43,141 nucleotides of DNA from assembly GCA_035622275.1 (NCBI GenBank), contig DASPVQ010000023.1:1-43141 (forward strand), written 5' to 3'. The notes beneath the pieces were generated by a model, which saw only the letters and a program-made list of their open reading frames with translations, made no database searches and was not told the origin of the DNA. Each line of letters begins with the position of its first letter. Position 1 is the stretch's first letter. This document shows positions 23,500 through 31,504 of the stretch, one piece after another. A program made the position numbers and the translations under genes. The DNA comes from Thermoplasmata archaeon (lineage in GTDB: Archaea; Thermoplasmatota; Thermoplasmata; Lutacidiplasmatales; UBA184).

Positions 23500-24756
23500 G
23501 TGGCTGCCGACGTGTCCCTGACTCCTGCGATCGCGCCCGCCGACGCGGTCGATCCGCGGGCGCGCCGGGGGCATCGTCTCGCCGTCAGCGCCAGCGGGGC
23601 GGCGGCCGTGGTGATGTCGTACCTGCTTGCCATCGGTCTCTGGACCCAGGACCGCTACTATCTCGAGCTCTCGCTCGGTGCGGGGGTCGCCGCGCTGGCG
23701 GCCGGGGTGGGCTACCATGCCTGGGCCTCGAGGGCCCGGGCCGCTGACGCCCCGCAGGAGCCGCCCCGGATCTTCGCCGCCGGCGCGCGGACGTCGCCTC
23801 CCGCCGTCGCCGCGGCCGGGACCGTCGGCCGTCCGGATCCCACGACGCCCCAGAGCGGGATCGGGCAGGCGACCGTCCAGGGGGCCGCGGAAGGCGGCCC
23901 CCGGATCTGGCAGCAGTGGGACGCCCCGACACCGTGGTCCAAGACGCTCGGCTCCCCCCTCATCGGGCCGGTGCCCGAGACGGCATACGTGCCCCATGCG
24001 CCCGGCGCGTTCGTCCCGTTCCCCTCCACGGAGCAGGACATCGTCTACGTTCCGGGGGCCGTGCTTCGCCCGCTCCCGGTCGCAAGCCCCTGGGCCCTGG
24101 ACCGGTTCCCATCCGATCCCCACCGCTCCGGCGCCGTGCGCGGTCACAGCGGCGGTCGAGCCCGCAGCGCCCGTGGGGGCCGGACCGAGCCATTCTCGGA
24201 CCGAGAGCTCGATGAGCTTTTCCCACCGGGGCCGCCGCGACCGGAGGGCGGAGCAGCGGGCGCGATCGCACCGGCGATCCCCTCGATGACGGGGCCCGGG
24301 CCCTCGTGTGCCCTCGCGCTTCGGACCCCACCGATGATCGGGGCCGCGGGGCCAAGACGCCTTTCGCCCGCTCCCGCACGATCGCCCGGAGGCCCGCCGT
24401 CGATCCCCGGCCCACGACCCGGGTCGACACGCCCCTCCGCGACGGCCGAGGCCTCGGCTGCCGCGGCCCCCGTGCGGCACGCCATCTACCTCGAGGCGAT
24501 CAATCCGATCCCGCCGCACCGCCGCGAAAGCGAGCGACGATCCCCGGGCGAGCGTCCCGCGCCGCCGTTTCGGAGCCCCGACACGCTGCGCTCCTGCGCC
24601 GTGTGCGATCGCGGCCTCTCGGACTTCCGGTCCTGGGCAGAGTGCGCGAAGTGCTATCGTCCGGTGTGCCGGCTCTGCCTGTCGATCTCGCTGCTCTCGG
24701 GGTACGACGGCCTCTGCTCGACGTGCCGGCCCGGGCCCACGCCGGCGGCCGGCTGA
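23500..24756 (+). CDS. Two-helix membrane protein with eight-cysteine zinc module
   Basis: This 418-residue protein starts at GTG, 35 bases after a TTAA element. Two hydrophobic segments lie near the N-terminus (AVSASGAAAVVMSYLLAIGL and LSLGAGVAALAAGVGYHAWA). Residues about 85-360 are a long Pro/Arg/Ala-rich disordered region. Residues 366-409 contain eight cysteines arranged C-x2-C-x12-C-x2-C-x4-C-x2-C-x12-C-x2-C (CAVC, CAKC, CRLC, CSTC). This spacing resembles two-zinc cross-brace domains (FYVE/RING-like) rather than a single zinc ribbon. Both ends are probably cytosolic. The role is unknown; the module could bind protein, lipid or nucleic acid. Confidence 0.7.
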   Translation: MAADVSLTPAIAPADAVDPRARRGHRLAVSASGAAAVVMSYLLAIGLWTQDRYYLELSLGAGVAALAAGVGYHAWASRARAADAPQEPPRIFAAGARTSPPAVAAAGTVGRPDPTTPQSGIGQATVQGAAEGGPRIWQQWDAPTPWSKTLGSPLIGPVPETAYVPHAPGAFVPFPSTEQDIVYVPGAVLRPLPVASPWALDRFPSDPHRSGAVRGHSGGRARSARGGRTEPFSDRELDELFPPGPPRPEGGAAGAIAPAIPSMTGPGPSCALALRTPPMIGAAGPRRLSPAPARSPGGPPSIPGPRPGSTRPSATAEASAAAAPVRHAIYLEAINPIPPHRRESERRSPGERPAPPFRSPDTLRSCAVCDRGLSDFRSWAECAKCYRPVCRLCLSISLLSGYDGLCSTCRPGPTPAAG

Positions 24757-24768
24757 GGGTGCGCCCGC

Positions 24769-25299
24769 CTAGGCGGCCGGGTCGCGGGCGATCTCGCTCA
24801 GGAACCAGGTCCGCCGCTCGGTCTCGTCGATCCAGGCCTCGATCAGGCTCGCCGTCGCCACGTCGCCCACGCGCTCGCAGATCTCGTGGGTGGATCGCAG
24901 CGAACGCGTGAACGCCCGATTGTCGTCGCACAGCGCCGCGATCATCGCGGCCGGCGGCACGGCCTCGCGATCGTCGTCCTTGAGGCGCTGGTGGCGGGCG
25001 ATCTCGCCGATCGAGTGGATCGTCGGAGTTCCGATCTTGCGGGCCCGCTCCGCGATCGGGTCGGCCATCGCGAAGATCTGGTCGCCCTGCTCGTCCAGCA
25101 GCAGATGGTAGTCGCGGAAGTGACGTCCGGTGAGGTGCCAGTGGAAGTTCTTCGTCTTCACGTAGAGCGCGAAGACGTCCGCGAGCAGCGCGCGGAGAGA
25201 CCGTGCGATCTCCTCCACCCCGGCCCGGTCGAGGTCAGTCGGGACCGCCATCGCGGCGGCGTGGCCCTCTCTCAGCGTCGGAGATGCGGTCTTCGCCAT
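24769..25299 (-). CDS. dps: Dps-family ferritin-like protein
   Basis: I start this at ATG 25299 (MAKTASPTLREG), with GAGGAG nine bases upstream, giving 176 residues. Dps proteins form 12-subunit cages that oxidise iron with peroxide and store it, protecting DNA. The ferroxidase ligands are all visible: KNFHWHLTGRHFRDYHLLLD holds the conserved His and Asp residues, and MADPIAERARKIGT supplies the second Asp and Glu. A longer frame to 25656 lacks a start signal and crosses the FUSC-like gene's region. A TTATCG element about 41 bases upstream may be its promoter. Confidence 0.9.
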   Translation of the reverse strand: MAKTASPTLREGHAAAMAVPTDLDRAGVEEIARSLRALLADVFALYVKTKNFHWHLTGRHFRDYHLLLDEQGDQIFAMADPIAERARKIGTPTIHSIGEIARHQRLKDDDREAVPPAAMIAALCDDNRAFTRSLRSTHEICERVGDVATASLIEAWIDETERRTWFLSEIARDPAA

Positions 25300-25454
25300 G
25301 GGGTGTTGCTCCTCTCGCGGCAAGGCTAACGGCGCGATAACCCCTGAGGTTCGGCCGGCTCCGATCGACCGACGCCGCTGCCGGCTCGCGGTGCCGCGCA
25401 TCGGGCGCACCTGCCTCGGGAAATCCCCCCGGAGCTTGGCCGGGCCGGACGGAC

Positions 25455-26534
25455 GTGAGCGAGCTCGCTGCGGAGTCAGCCGGTTTCCTCCGGCAGCTGG
25501 CCCGGGTCGAGCTCGGCCGATTCGACCTGCTCGGAGGGCTGCGCACGGCCGTGCTCGTGCTGGTCCCCTTCGCGATCGGGATCGCTTTCGGCTGGGGATT
25601 GGCCGGCGTCGTCGCCACCCTCGGGACGCTGAACGTCGTCCTCGTGATGTCCCCACCCCCCGCGGCGACGCCGATCCACCGTCTGGCCGTCGCCGCAGTC
25701 ACGAACGCGCTCGCCTTCGGGGCTGGCGCCGCCCTCGTGCTCCTGCCGACCGTCCTCCAAGTGCCGCTCGCCGGGGCCGGGGTGCTGGTCGCGCTCCTCC
25801 TGCTGCGGGATCCCCGCTGGGACCTCGTCGGACTGACGGCCGCGGTGATGTTCGTGGTCGCCATCGGTCTTCCGGTCAGCGGTCTCGCCGTGGTCCCGTA
25901 CCGCGGCGGATTCTTGCTCGCCGGCGGGCTGTGGGGCGTCGCGGGCCTCGTCCTGCTGGCACCGCTCGGCCGGCGATACGAGGCCGCCCGCTGGGCGCGA
26001 TTCCCCCGGCCCGCGACGACCGCACCGCTTCTGTGGCGGGAGGTCGTCCGGCACGCGCTGCTGGTGGGCGCGACCGTCGCCGCGGGCCTCGTGATCGGGT
26101 TGGGCCTCCATTTGGAACGGGACCCGTGGATCATGCTGACCGTGATCGTCGCCCTGCGGCTCGACCTGCGCTCCACCCTTGCCTACGCCGTTGCCCGCAT
26201 CGCGGGCACGATCGCGGGCGCGGGTCTCGCGTTCGTCGTCACGGAGACGATCGTCGACCCGGCGGCGTTGCTGGGCGTTCTCGCGGTCGCGACCGTCTTC
26301 GCCTACGGAGGTCGGAGCGTGAACTACACGTTCTTCGCTTTCTGGATCACTCCGGTCGTGATCGTCCTGCTGAACCTCGTCTATTCCGGGGGGCCCGCGC
26401 TCGCGGTGACCCGGGTGGTCGACACCGTGATCGGTGGCGGTCTCGCGCTGCTCGCCTCCCTGCTGCTCTGGACGTACCTGCGTCTCGGCCGACGCGCGGG
26501 CGCCCGATCCGGTGCCGGGGAAGCGACCCGCTAG
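25455..26534 (+). CDS. FUSC-like membrane protein (aromatic-acid-exporter type)
   Basis: This 359-residue protein has two blocks of transmembrane helices. The first includes LRTAVLVLVPFAIGIAFGWG and LRDPRWDLVGLTAAVMFVV. After a hydrophilic loop (RYEAARWARFPRP), the second begins VRHALLVGATVAAGLVIG and carries the FUSC-type sequence LHLERDPWIMLTVIVALR, then RIAGTIAGAGLAF. The family includes FUSC/YccS-type proteins and aromatic-acid exporters, usually with cytosolic domains that this short form lacks. The substrate is unknown. The start is GTG. It is divergent from the Dps gene. Confidence 0.78.
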   Translation: MSELAAESAGFLRQLARVELGRFDLLGGLRTAVLVLVPFAIGIAFGWGLAGVVATLGTLNVVLVMSPPPAATPIHRLAVAAVTNALAFGAGAALVLLPTVLQVPLAGAGVLVALLLLRDPRWDLVGLTAAVMFVVAIGLPVSGLAVVPYRGGFLLAGGLWGVAGLVLLAPLGRRYEAARWARFPRPATTAPLLWREVVRHALLVGATVAAGLVIGLGLHLERDPWIMLTVIVALRLDLRSTLAYAVARIAGTIAGAGLAFVVTETIVDPAALLGVLAVATVFAYGGRSVNYTFFAFWITPVVIVLLNLVYSGGPALAVTRVVDTVIGGGLALLASLLLWTYLRLGRRAGARSGAGEATR

Positions 26535-26559
26535 CGCGGACGGTCCCGGCTGCGCGTAG

Positions 26560-26567
26560 CGTTAAGT
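26560..26567 (+). promoter_or_regulatory. TATA-like element for the pfdA-ftsY-trmJ operon
   Basis: CGTTAAGT has a TTAA core centred about 30-31 bases before the ATG of prefoldin alpha at 26594. No Shine-Dalgarno sequence lies between, so the transcript may have only a few bases of leader. Confidence 0.55.
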
Positions 26568-26593
26568 GCCCCGCCCCGTCTCGCCCGAGGCCC

Positions 26594-27061
26594 ATGGCAA
26601 CCCCTCCCGCCGCTGGCGACGCCCAGCTCGAGAGCGAGGTCCAGGAGGACCTGATGCGGCTCGATGCGTACCGCAACCAGCTCAACTCGATGCTCCAGCA
26701 GTTCCAGATCCTGAGCGCGTCGCGCACCGAACACCTTCGGGCCCGCGAGAGCCTCGAAGGGGTCGAGCGGACGTCGGGCGGGGCCGAGATGCTCCTTCCC
26801 CTCGGCGGCGAGACGTACGTCCGGGGCTCGGTCGATCGCGAGGCGGCGGTGCTCATCGGGATCGGCTCGGGGATCGTGGTCGAGATGGAGCGGCCGAAGG
26901 CCTCCGAGCTGCTCGCGCAGCGCCTGGTCCGCATCGACCAGGCGATCCGCGAGACGGAAGGCCAGATGGCGGCGCTCGACGACCGGATCCAGGCCCTGTC
27001 GCGCCGGCTCGACCAGATCGCCCGAGCGGACGCGGCGGGCTCGCATGTGGGCCGCAATTAA
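26594..27061 (+). CDS. pfdA: Prefoldin alpha subunit
   Basis: This 155-residue protein has the prefoldin-alpha layout: an N-terminal coiled coil (LMRLDAYRNQLNSMLQQFQI), two short beta hairpins in the middle (AEMLLPLGGETYVRGSV, then GIGSGIVVEMERPKAS) and a C-terminal coiled coil (RIDQAIRETEGQMAALDDRI). In archaea it forms a hexamer with four beta subunits and passes unfolded proteins to the chaperonin. The ftsY start overlaps its end by 17 bases. The prefoldin alpha-FtsY pairing is widely conserved in archaea. Confidence 0.92.
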   Translation: MATPPAAGDAQLESEVQEDLMRLDAYRNQLNSMLQQFQILSASRTEHLRARESLEGVERTSGGAEMLLPLGGETYVRGSVDREAAVLIGIGSGIVVEMERPKASELLAQRLVRIDQAIRETEGQMAALDDRIQALSRRLDQIARADAAGSHVGRN

Positions 27062-28205
27062 GTCGCGGCTGCGCCGCCGGGAGGCCGACGAGGAGACTCC
27101 GGCCGTCGGCTCCGCGACGACCGCGACCGCCAAGTCCACCACTCCGACGGACGCTTCGGGGCCGCCTCCCGCGAAGTCCACGGGGACGACCGGACCCGTG
27201 CCCGCCCGCTCGACCTCCCCGCGTTCCCCGAGCCCCGTCGTGTCGGCCCCCGCGCCGAGCGCGGGGCCCGCGAAGGCGGCCACGACGCGCGAGGCCGTCC
27301 GGGACGCCGCCGCGGATGCCTCCCTGTTCACGGAGGGTTTCCTCGGCCGGCGCCTGACGGAGGCCACGATCGACGAGGTCCTCGACGACCTCGAGGTCGC
27401 GCTGCTCGAATCCGATGTGGCGCTGCCCGTCGTCGAGCGCCTGCGGCGGGATCTCCGCAAGGAGCTCGCCGGTCGAAAGCTCCGTATGGGCGTCGAGGCC
27501 GAGGAGGCGATCCGTCGCTGCCTCGAGCGCTCGACGCGGGCGATGCTGGCGCGCCCACCCCTCGATCTCCCGGCGATCATCCGGTCCCATTCTCCGAAGC
27601 CGTACGTGATCCTGTTCGTCGGGGTCAACGGCACCGGCAAGACGACCACGGTCGCCAAGTTCGCCGGTTGGCTCCGGGCGCACGGGCTCTCGAGCGTGAT
27701 CGCCGCGGGCGACACGTTCCGCGCGGGCGCCATCGAGCAGCTCCTCGTCCACGGCGAGCGCCTCGGCATCCGGGTGGTCCGCCAGCAGGAGGGGAGCGAC
27801 CCCGCCGCGGTCGCCTTCGACGCGGTGGAGCACGCCCGGGCGAAGAAGGTCGACGTCGTGCTGGTCGACACCGCGGGTCGCCAGCACACGAACGAGAACC
27901 TGATCGACGAGGCGCGAAAGATCCGCCGCGTCGTCTCGCCGTCCCTCACGCTGTTCGTCGGGGACGCGCTGAGCGGTAACGACGTGCTCGAGCAGGCCCG
28001 CCTGTTCGACAAGGCCCTGTCGATCGACGGCCTCGTGCTCACGAAGCTCGATGCCGACACCAAGGGTGGGGCCGCCCTGAGCGCGACGTACGTGACGAAG
28101 AAGCCGATCCTCTTCGTCGGCGTCGGACAGGGCTACGGCGATCTGCGGCCGTTCGATCCGGACTGGATGGTCGGGCGCCTCTTCGCGGAGGGGAGCGCCG
28201 GGTGA
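27045..28205 (+). CDS. ftsY: Signal recognition particle receptor FtsY
   Basis: This 386-residue SRP receptor docks ribosome-SRP complexes at the membrane through GTP-dependent pairing with SRP54. A basic N-terminal helix (MWAAIKSRLRRRE) and a Pro/Ser/Thr-rich disordered linker to about 85 precede the N domain (about 88-180). The G domain has the P-loop GVNGTGKT (193-200), the DTFRAGAIEQL insertion-box motif, DTAGRQHTNENLIDEARKI and the TKLDADTKGG closing loop. It overlaps prefoldin alpha upstream and TrmJ downstream, so the three are one operon. The ATG at 27045 is the start. Confidence 0.95.
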   Translation: MWAAIKSRLRRREADEETPAVGSATTATAKSTTPTDASGPPPAKSTGTTGPVPARSTSPRSPSPVVSAPAPSAGPAKAATTREAVRDAAADASLFTEGFLGRRLTEATIDEVLDDLEVALLESDVALPVVERLRRDLRKELAGRKLRMGVEAEEAIRRCLERSTRAMLARPPLDLPAIIRSHSPKPYVILFVGVNGTGKTTTVAKFAGWLRAHGLSSVIAAGDTFRAGAIEQLLVHGERLGIRVVRQQEGSDPAAVAFDAVEHARAKKVDVVLVDTAGRQHTNENLIDEARKIRRVVSPSLTLFVGDALSGNDVLEQARLFDKALSIDGLVLTKLDADTKGGAALSATYVTKKPILFVGVGQGYGDLRPFDPDWMVGRLFAEGSAG

Positions 28206-28963
28206 CGGCGCGGATCGAGCTCGTCCTCGTCCGGACCAAAGAGGACGGGAACGTCGGGGCGACGGCGCGCGTCGCCAAGAACTTCGGCGCCGAGCGGCTC
28301 GCGCTGGTGGCGCCGCGTGCCCCGCTCGGGGCCGAGGCGAGGAGGCGTTCGATGGCGGGCCTGCCGTTGCTGCGGGCGGCGCGTCGGTTCCGGACCGTCG
28401 CCGAGGCGCTGGACGGGATCGACCTCGTGGTCGGCACGACCGACCTGTCGACGGGTCGCTCGACCGCCTACCTGCGGCGCTCGGTGAGCCCCGAGCGGCT
28501 CGGAGAGATGCTCGTGCCCGTGGAGGGTCGGGTCGCCCTCCTCCTCGGACCCGAGGACAACGGTCTCTCCCGGGAGGAGCTCGGGCGGTGCGACGTGCTC
28601 GTGCACGTGCCGGCCCGGCGGGAGTTCCCGACCCTGAACGTATCGCACGCCGCCGCGATCGTCCTGTACGCGATCCATCGCGCGAAGGGGACCGCCGACC
28701 CCGAGACCACGCCCGCGCCGCTCCTCCTCGGTCTCGATGGGCGGGAAAAGGAGCTGTTCCTCGCCCGGGTCGGGGAGCTCCTCGCGCGCATCGGCTACCC
28801 CGCGCACAAGCGCAAGGGACTGATCCTGCTCTTCCGACGGGTCCTCGGCCGCTCCACTCCCACGGAGGCCGAGTACCGGATGATGCTGGGACTGTTCCAC
28901 CATCTCGACCGCACGATGGCGCGATGGCCGGCGTCCCCGTCCGCGCGACGCCGCCGATCGTGA
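28202..28963 (+). CDS. trmJ: tRNA (cytidine/uridine-32-2'-O)-methyltransferase TrmJ-like (SpoU)
   Basis: This 253-residue SPOUT enzyme methylates the 2'-OH of tRNA position 32 in its family. It has the knot motifs: NVGATARVAKNFGAERLALV at the N-terminus, LLLGPEDNGLSREELGRCDV, and PTLNVSHAAAIVLYAI, where the conserved Asn and the SAM loop lie. The C-terminal 80 residues are the dimer-supporting extension typical of TrmJ (KELFLARVGELLARIGYP). The GTG start overlaps the ftsY stop (GTGA), giving translational coupling. The specific position is inferred from the family. Confidence 0.88.
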   Translation: MTARIELVLVRTKEDGNVGATARVAKNFGAERLALVAPRAPLGAEARRRSMAGLPLLRAARRFRTVAEALDGIDLVVGTTDLSTGRSTAYLRRSVSPERLGEMLVPVEGRVALLLGPEDNGLSREELGRCDVLVHVPARREFPTLNVSHAAAIVLYAIHRAKGTADPETTPAPLLLGLDGREKELFLARVGELLARIGYPAHKRKGLILLFRRVLGRSTPTEAEYRMMLGLFHHLDRTMARWPASPSARRRRS

Positions 28964-29045
28964 GCGGCCGGCCTCCGTGGCGCCCGGGGTACGGGCAGGG
29001 CGCGCTGGGGACCCTGCCCGGATGGCCGGCGGGAGGAACGACGGT

Positions 29046-29054
29046 CTTTAATCC
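29046..29054 (+). promoter_or_regulatory. TATA-like element with a long leader
   Basis: CTTTAATCC is an AT island whose expected start of transcription is near 29075. The next gene I support starts at 29151, so the mRNA would carry about 75 bases of leader, which includes the hairpin at 29110-29140. Confidence 0.4.
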
Positions 29055-29109
29055 TCGTGTTTCGTGGGTTCCTCTGTCGGCGATCGCCCTCGAGGACGGT
29101 GCGCCGTGA

Positions 29110-29140
29110 GATCGTGGGGCCCGGGGGGTCCCACACGATC
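29110..29140 (+). other. Leader hairpin before the gene at 29151
   Basis: GATCGTGGGG at 29110-29119 pairs with CCCACACGATC at 29130-29140 through a ten-base-pair stem with one bulged A, closing a ten-base GC-rich loop. It ends ten bases before the ATG at 29151. Its position suggests control of translation, but it matches no known riboswitch I can recognise. Confidence 0.5.
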
Positions 29141-29150
29141 GGGGGACTCA

Positions 29151-29585
29151 ATGGGCAACGGTAACGGCAACGGAGACTGGCTGCGGGCCCGGGGGATCGG
29201 CCGCGAGCGTCTGGCGGGCGTTCTCGCCGACTACCTCGGCACCATCGGCTACAGCGTCGAGCGCAGCGACACGACCGAGCCGTCCCTGAGCCGGGTCAAA
29301 GGACGGCTCGAACGGATGAATCCGGCCGTGCCGCCGGTCGCGTCCGAGCTGGCCTTTCGCCTCTACCCGACGAGCGGCGGCGCGGCGCTCGTCTGGGAGA
29401 CCCCGACGGAGATCCCGGGCGAGCAGCGGGCGCGAATGGACCGGCTGGTCGCGGAGATCTCCAGCCATCTCGTGCGAACGGTCGCCACCGAGAGCCACGC
29501 GACCGCGAAGGTGAGCGCCCCCGCGGACTCGCGCCTCCCCTGGCAGGGCAATGGCAGCGCGACGCCCGAGCGCCCGTCGGCCTAG
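29151..29585 (+). CDS. Hypothetical protein
   Basis: This 144-residue protein starts at ATG 29151 (MGNGNGNGDWLRARG). A GTG at 29064 would extend it through the hairpin and is less likely. The folded part has a helix (RERLAGVLADYLGTIGYSVE), strands (ELAFRLYPTSGGAALVWETP) and a helix (ARMDRLVAEISSHLVRTVA), giving a compact alpha/beta domain of about 110 residues. No motif is recognised. It lies between trmJ and the L15e gene, in an information-processing cluster, and may be a lineage-specific partner of it. Confidence 0.65.
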   Translation: MGNGNGNGDWLRARGIGRERLAGVLADYLGTIGYSVERSDTTEPSLSRVKGRLERMNPAVPPVASELAFRLYPTSGGAALVWETPTEIPGEQRARMDRLVAEISSHLVRTVATESHATAKVSAPADSRLPWQGNGSATPERPSA

Positions 29586-29639
29586 CGCGGCCGCCGGGCG
29601 AGCGCCGGCCGCGTGTGGGCGACCGCGCGTACCCTCAGC

Positions 29640-29648
29640 GTTATAATC
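29640..29648 (+). promoter_or_regulatory. TATA box for rpl15e
   Basis: GTTATAATC is centred about 32 bases before the ATG at 29676, giving a leader of only a few bases. No Shine-Dalgarno sequence precedes the gene. Confidence 0.6.
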
Positions 29649-29675
29649 CGGACCTGGGTCGGGGCCCCGCGTTCC

Positions 29676-30290
29676 ATGGGGTCGTCCGCCTATCGCTACA
29701 TGGGCCGTTCCTTCCGCCAGACGCTCGGCGAGGAAGGGGCCGGGCTGCGGCACGAGCGGCTGCTCACCTGGCGGAACCAGCACACGGTCACCCGGCTCGA
29801 GCACCCGACGCGCCTCGACCGCGCGCGGGCGCTCGGCTTCAAGGCGAAGGGCGGCTGGATCGTCGTGCGCGTCCGCGTCCGACGCGGTGGCCAGCGCAAG
29901 CGCGCGATCATCGCGGGCCGACGCCCGAAGCACAAGGGCGTTCTGCGGATGACGCTGAAGAAGAGCCTGCGCCGCATCGCCGAGGAGCGCGCGCAGAAGC
30001 ACTTCCCGAACCTCGAGGTCCTCAACTCCTACTGGGTCGGCGAGGACGGGAAGCAGAAGTTCTACGAGGTGCTGCTCCTCGATCCATCCCACCCCCAGGT
30101 GCGCAGCGACCCGACCGTCGCCTGGATCGCCGCACCGAGCCAGAGAGGCCGGGTGCACCGGGGCCTGACGAGTGCCGGGAAGGAGGGTCGCGGGCTGCGC
30201 TGGAAGGGCAAGGGCACCGAGCGCTTCCGCCCCTCCTACGCGCGCAACCGGCGCGACACCCGCCGCACGCAGACCAAGGTCATCCCGTAG
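29676..30290 (+). CDS. rpl15e: Ribosomal protein L15e
   Basis: This 204-residue basic protein is L15e of the large subunit, found only in archaea and eukaryotes. Landmarks are SAYRYMGRSFRQTL at the N-terminus, the RLDRARALGFKAKGGWIVVR core, VRVRRGGQRKRA, EERAQKHFPNLEVLNSYWVG and the C-terminal GLTSAGKEGRGLRWKGKGT. The ATG at 29676 fits both the known N-terminus and the TATA distance. Its last 11 bases overlap the end of the convergent TOPRIM gene. It appears monocistronic. Confidence 0.95.
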   Translation: MGSSAYRYMGRSFRQTLGEEGAGLRHERLLTWRNQHTVTRLEHPTRLDRARALGFKAKGGWIVVRVRVRRGGQRKRAIIAGRRPKHKGVLRMTLKKSLRRIAEERAQKHFPNLEVLNSYWVGEDGKQKFYEVLLLDPSHPQVRSDPTVAWIAAPSQRGRVHRGLTSAGKEGRGLRWKGKGTERFRPSYARNRRDTRRTQTKVIP

Positions 30291-30747
30291 GCGGTCCGCT
30301 CGGCCCGACCGGGCCCAACAGCTCGTCGAGCGAGAGGCCGGAGCGCTCCGCGAGCCGCCGGGCCCAACCGTGGAGCCCCTCTACGTGGACGAGCTCGCCC
30401 CGGACGATCCGCGCGAGCCGGCGCCGGTACTCGAGATCGAGCGCCGCGGCATCCGCCTCGAGGAACTCGCGCAGGCGCTGGGCGAGGTGCCCGCCCTCGG
30501 TGTCCCAGTCGGTGAGCACGATCACCCGGCGGGCCGCCCCCACGAGATCGTGGGCGGTGCCGGCGAGCGGGCGACCACGGTGGACCTTCACGATCGTCCC
30601 CGGGATCCCGAGCCGCCGCAGCGAGCTCCGATCCCGGTCGCCTTCGACGACCAGCACGGTCCCCGCGCGCGCGCTCTCCGTCCTCAGCTCCTGCCAGAGC
30701 GCGACGAACGCCTCGAGCATCGCGGCCGGATCGCGCTCGTTCCGCAT
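30280..30747 (-). CDS. TOPRIM-domain protein (UPF0292-like)
   Basis: I start this at ATG 30747 (MRNERDPAAMLEAF), giving 155 residues; a longer frame to 30852 would begin upstream of the shared TATA element. The TOPRIM signature is clear: VLVVEGDRDRSSLRRLG has the catalytic Glu, and VIVLTDWDTEGGHLAQRL the Asp-x-Asp pair. Length and order match the short archaeal TOPRIM proteins of the UPF0292 group, related to RNase M5 and primase-type nucleases. They are thought to cut or process nucleic acid, but no substrate is established. It is convergent with L15e. Confidence 0.82.
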   Translation of the reverse strand: MRNERDPAAMLEAFVALWQELRTESARAGTVLVVEGDRDRSSLRRLGIPGTIVKVHRGRPLAGTAHDLVGAARRVIVLTDWDTEGGHLAQRLREFLEADAAALDLEYRRRLARIVRGELVHVEGLHGWARRLAERSGLSLDELLGPVGPSGPPTG

Positions 30748-30807
30748 CGTCCCGGTCGCTCGAACGGCCCACCGGGAACGAGCGCCGCGGTCCAAGACCG
30801 CAGGGCT

Positions 30808-30815
30808 CCTATAGT
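30808..30815. promoter_or_regulatory. Palindromic TATA element between TOPRIM and GINS genes
   Basis: CCTATAGT contains a CTATAG palindrome at 30809-30814, located 39 bases before the GINS ATG (30851) and 65 bases before the TOPRIM ATG (30747). It is the only clear AT island in this divergent region and could serve both genes. Confidence 0.5.
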
Positions 30816-30850
30816 CCTTCGCGTCTTCCCCGATTCCCACCGCGCCCTCC

Positions 30851-31504
30851 ATGCCCGACCACTACACCCAGCTGCTCGAGTGGCGCCGCACCGAGGCGGC
30901 GGTGCGCGGTCTCGCCAAGCTCCCGCACGACTTCTACCGGACGACGAGCGCCTACCTCGCCGAGGTGCGCGCCGCCTACGAGGGCGAGCTCCGAGAGAAT
31001 CCGTCCGGGCGCAAGGGCGAGATGTCCCGCCAGACGTACCAACGGGCGAGCCAGATCGCGCGCGACATCATCGAAGCCCGGTCGCAGAAGGTGCTGACCG
31101 CCGCGTTCCAGGCGTCGATCGGCGGCACGCGCGATCTGCCGAACGCCCTCGCCGAGGAGCGCGTGGTCTTCGACAGCGTCCTCGCGGCGCTGACGCAGCA
31201 CCGGCGCGACTCCGCGCCGTACCTGGAGGCCGACTCGGCCCGGGTCCCGCCGGCGCCCGCGACACGCCCGCCCGAGCCGGTGCACGCCTCCGAGGCGCCG
31301 CCAGCGGCCCGGGCGGCGCGCGCGCCGGGGCCCCTCACGTACGTGCGGATCCTCGAAGGCGGGCGGCAGGTCGCCCTGGGCGCGGAGAACCTCGAGCTGC
31401 GGACCGACGACGTGCTGTCGCTGCCCGCCGAGCAGGCCCGGCTGCTCGTCGAGACGAAGGTCGCCGAGCGTATCGACGCGGGACCCGAGCTCCCGGTCAC
31501 CTAG
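30851..31504 (+). CDS. GINS complex subunit (Gins51 type)
   Basis: This 217-residue protein is the archaeal GINS factor that joins MCM helicase and the GAN/RecJ-like protein at the replication fork. The N-terminal A domain has LLEWRRTEAAVRGLAKLPHD then FYRTTSAYLAEVRAAY and the helix QIARDIIEARSQKVLTAAF. A Pro/Ala-rich linker (about 135-160) leads to the C-terminal B domain, TYVRILEGGRQVALGAENLE then DVLSLPAEQARLLVETKVAE. This A-then-B order marks the Gins51 (Sld5/Psf1) type. No Gins23 gene is in the window; single-GINS archaea use a homotetramer. Its end overlaps the convergent methyltransferase gene by eight bases. Confidence 0.9.
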   Translation: MPDHYTQLLEWRRTEAAVRGLAKLPHDFYRTTSAYLAEVRAAYEGELRENPSGRKGEMSRQTYQRASQIARDIIEARSQKVLTAAFQASIGGTRDLPNALAEERVVFDSVLAALTQHRRDSAPYLEADSARVPPAPATRPPEPVHASEAPPAARAARAPGPLTYVRILEGGRQVALGAENLELRTDDVLSLPAEQARLLVETKVAERIDAGPELPVT

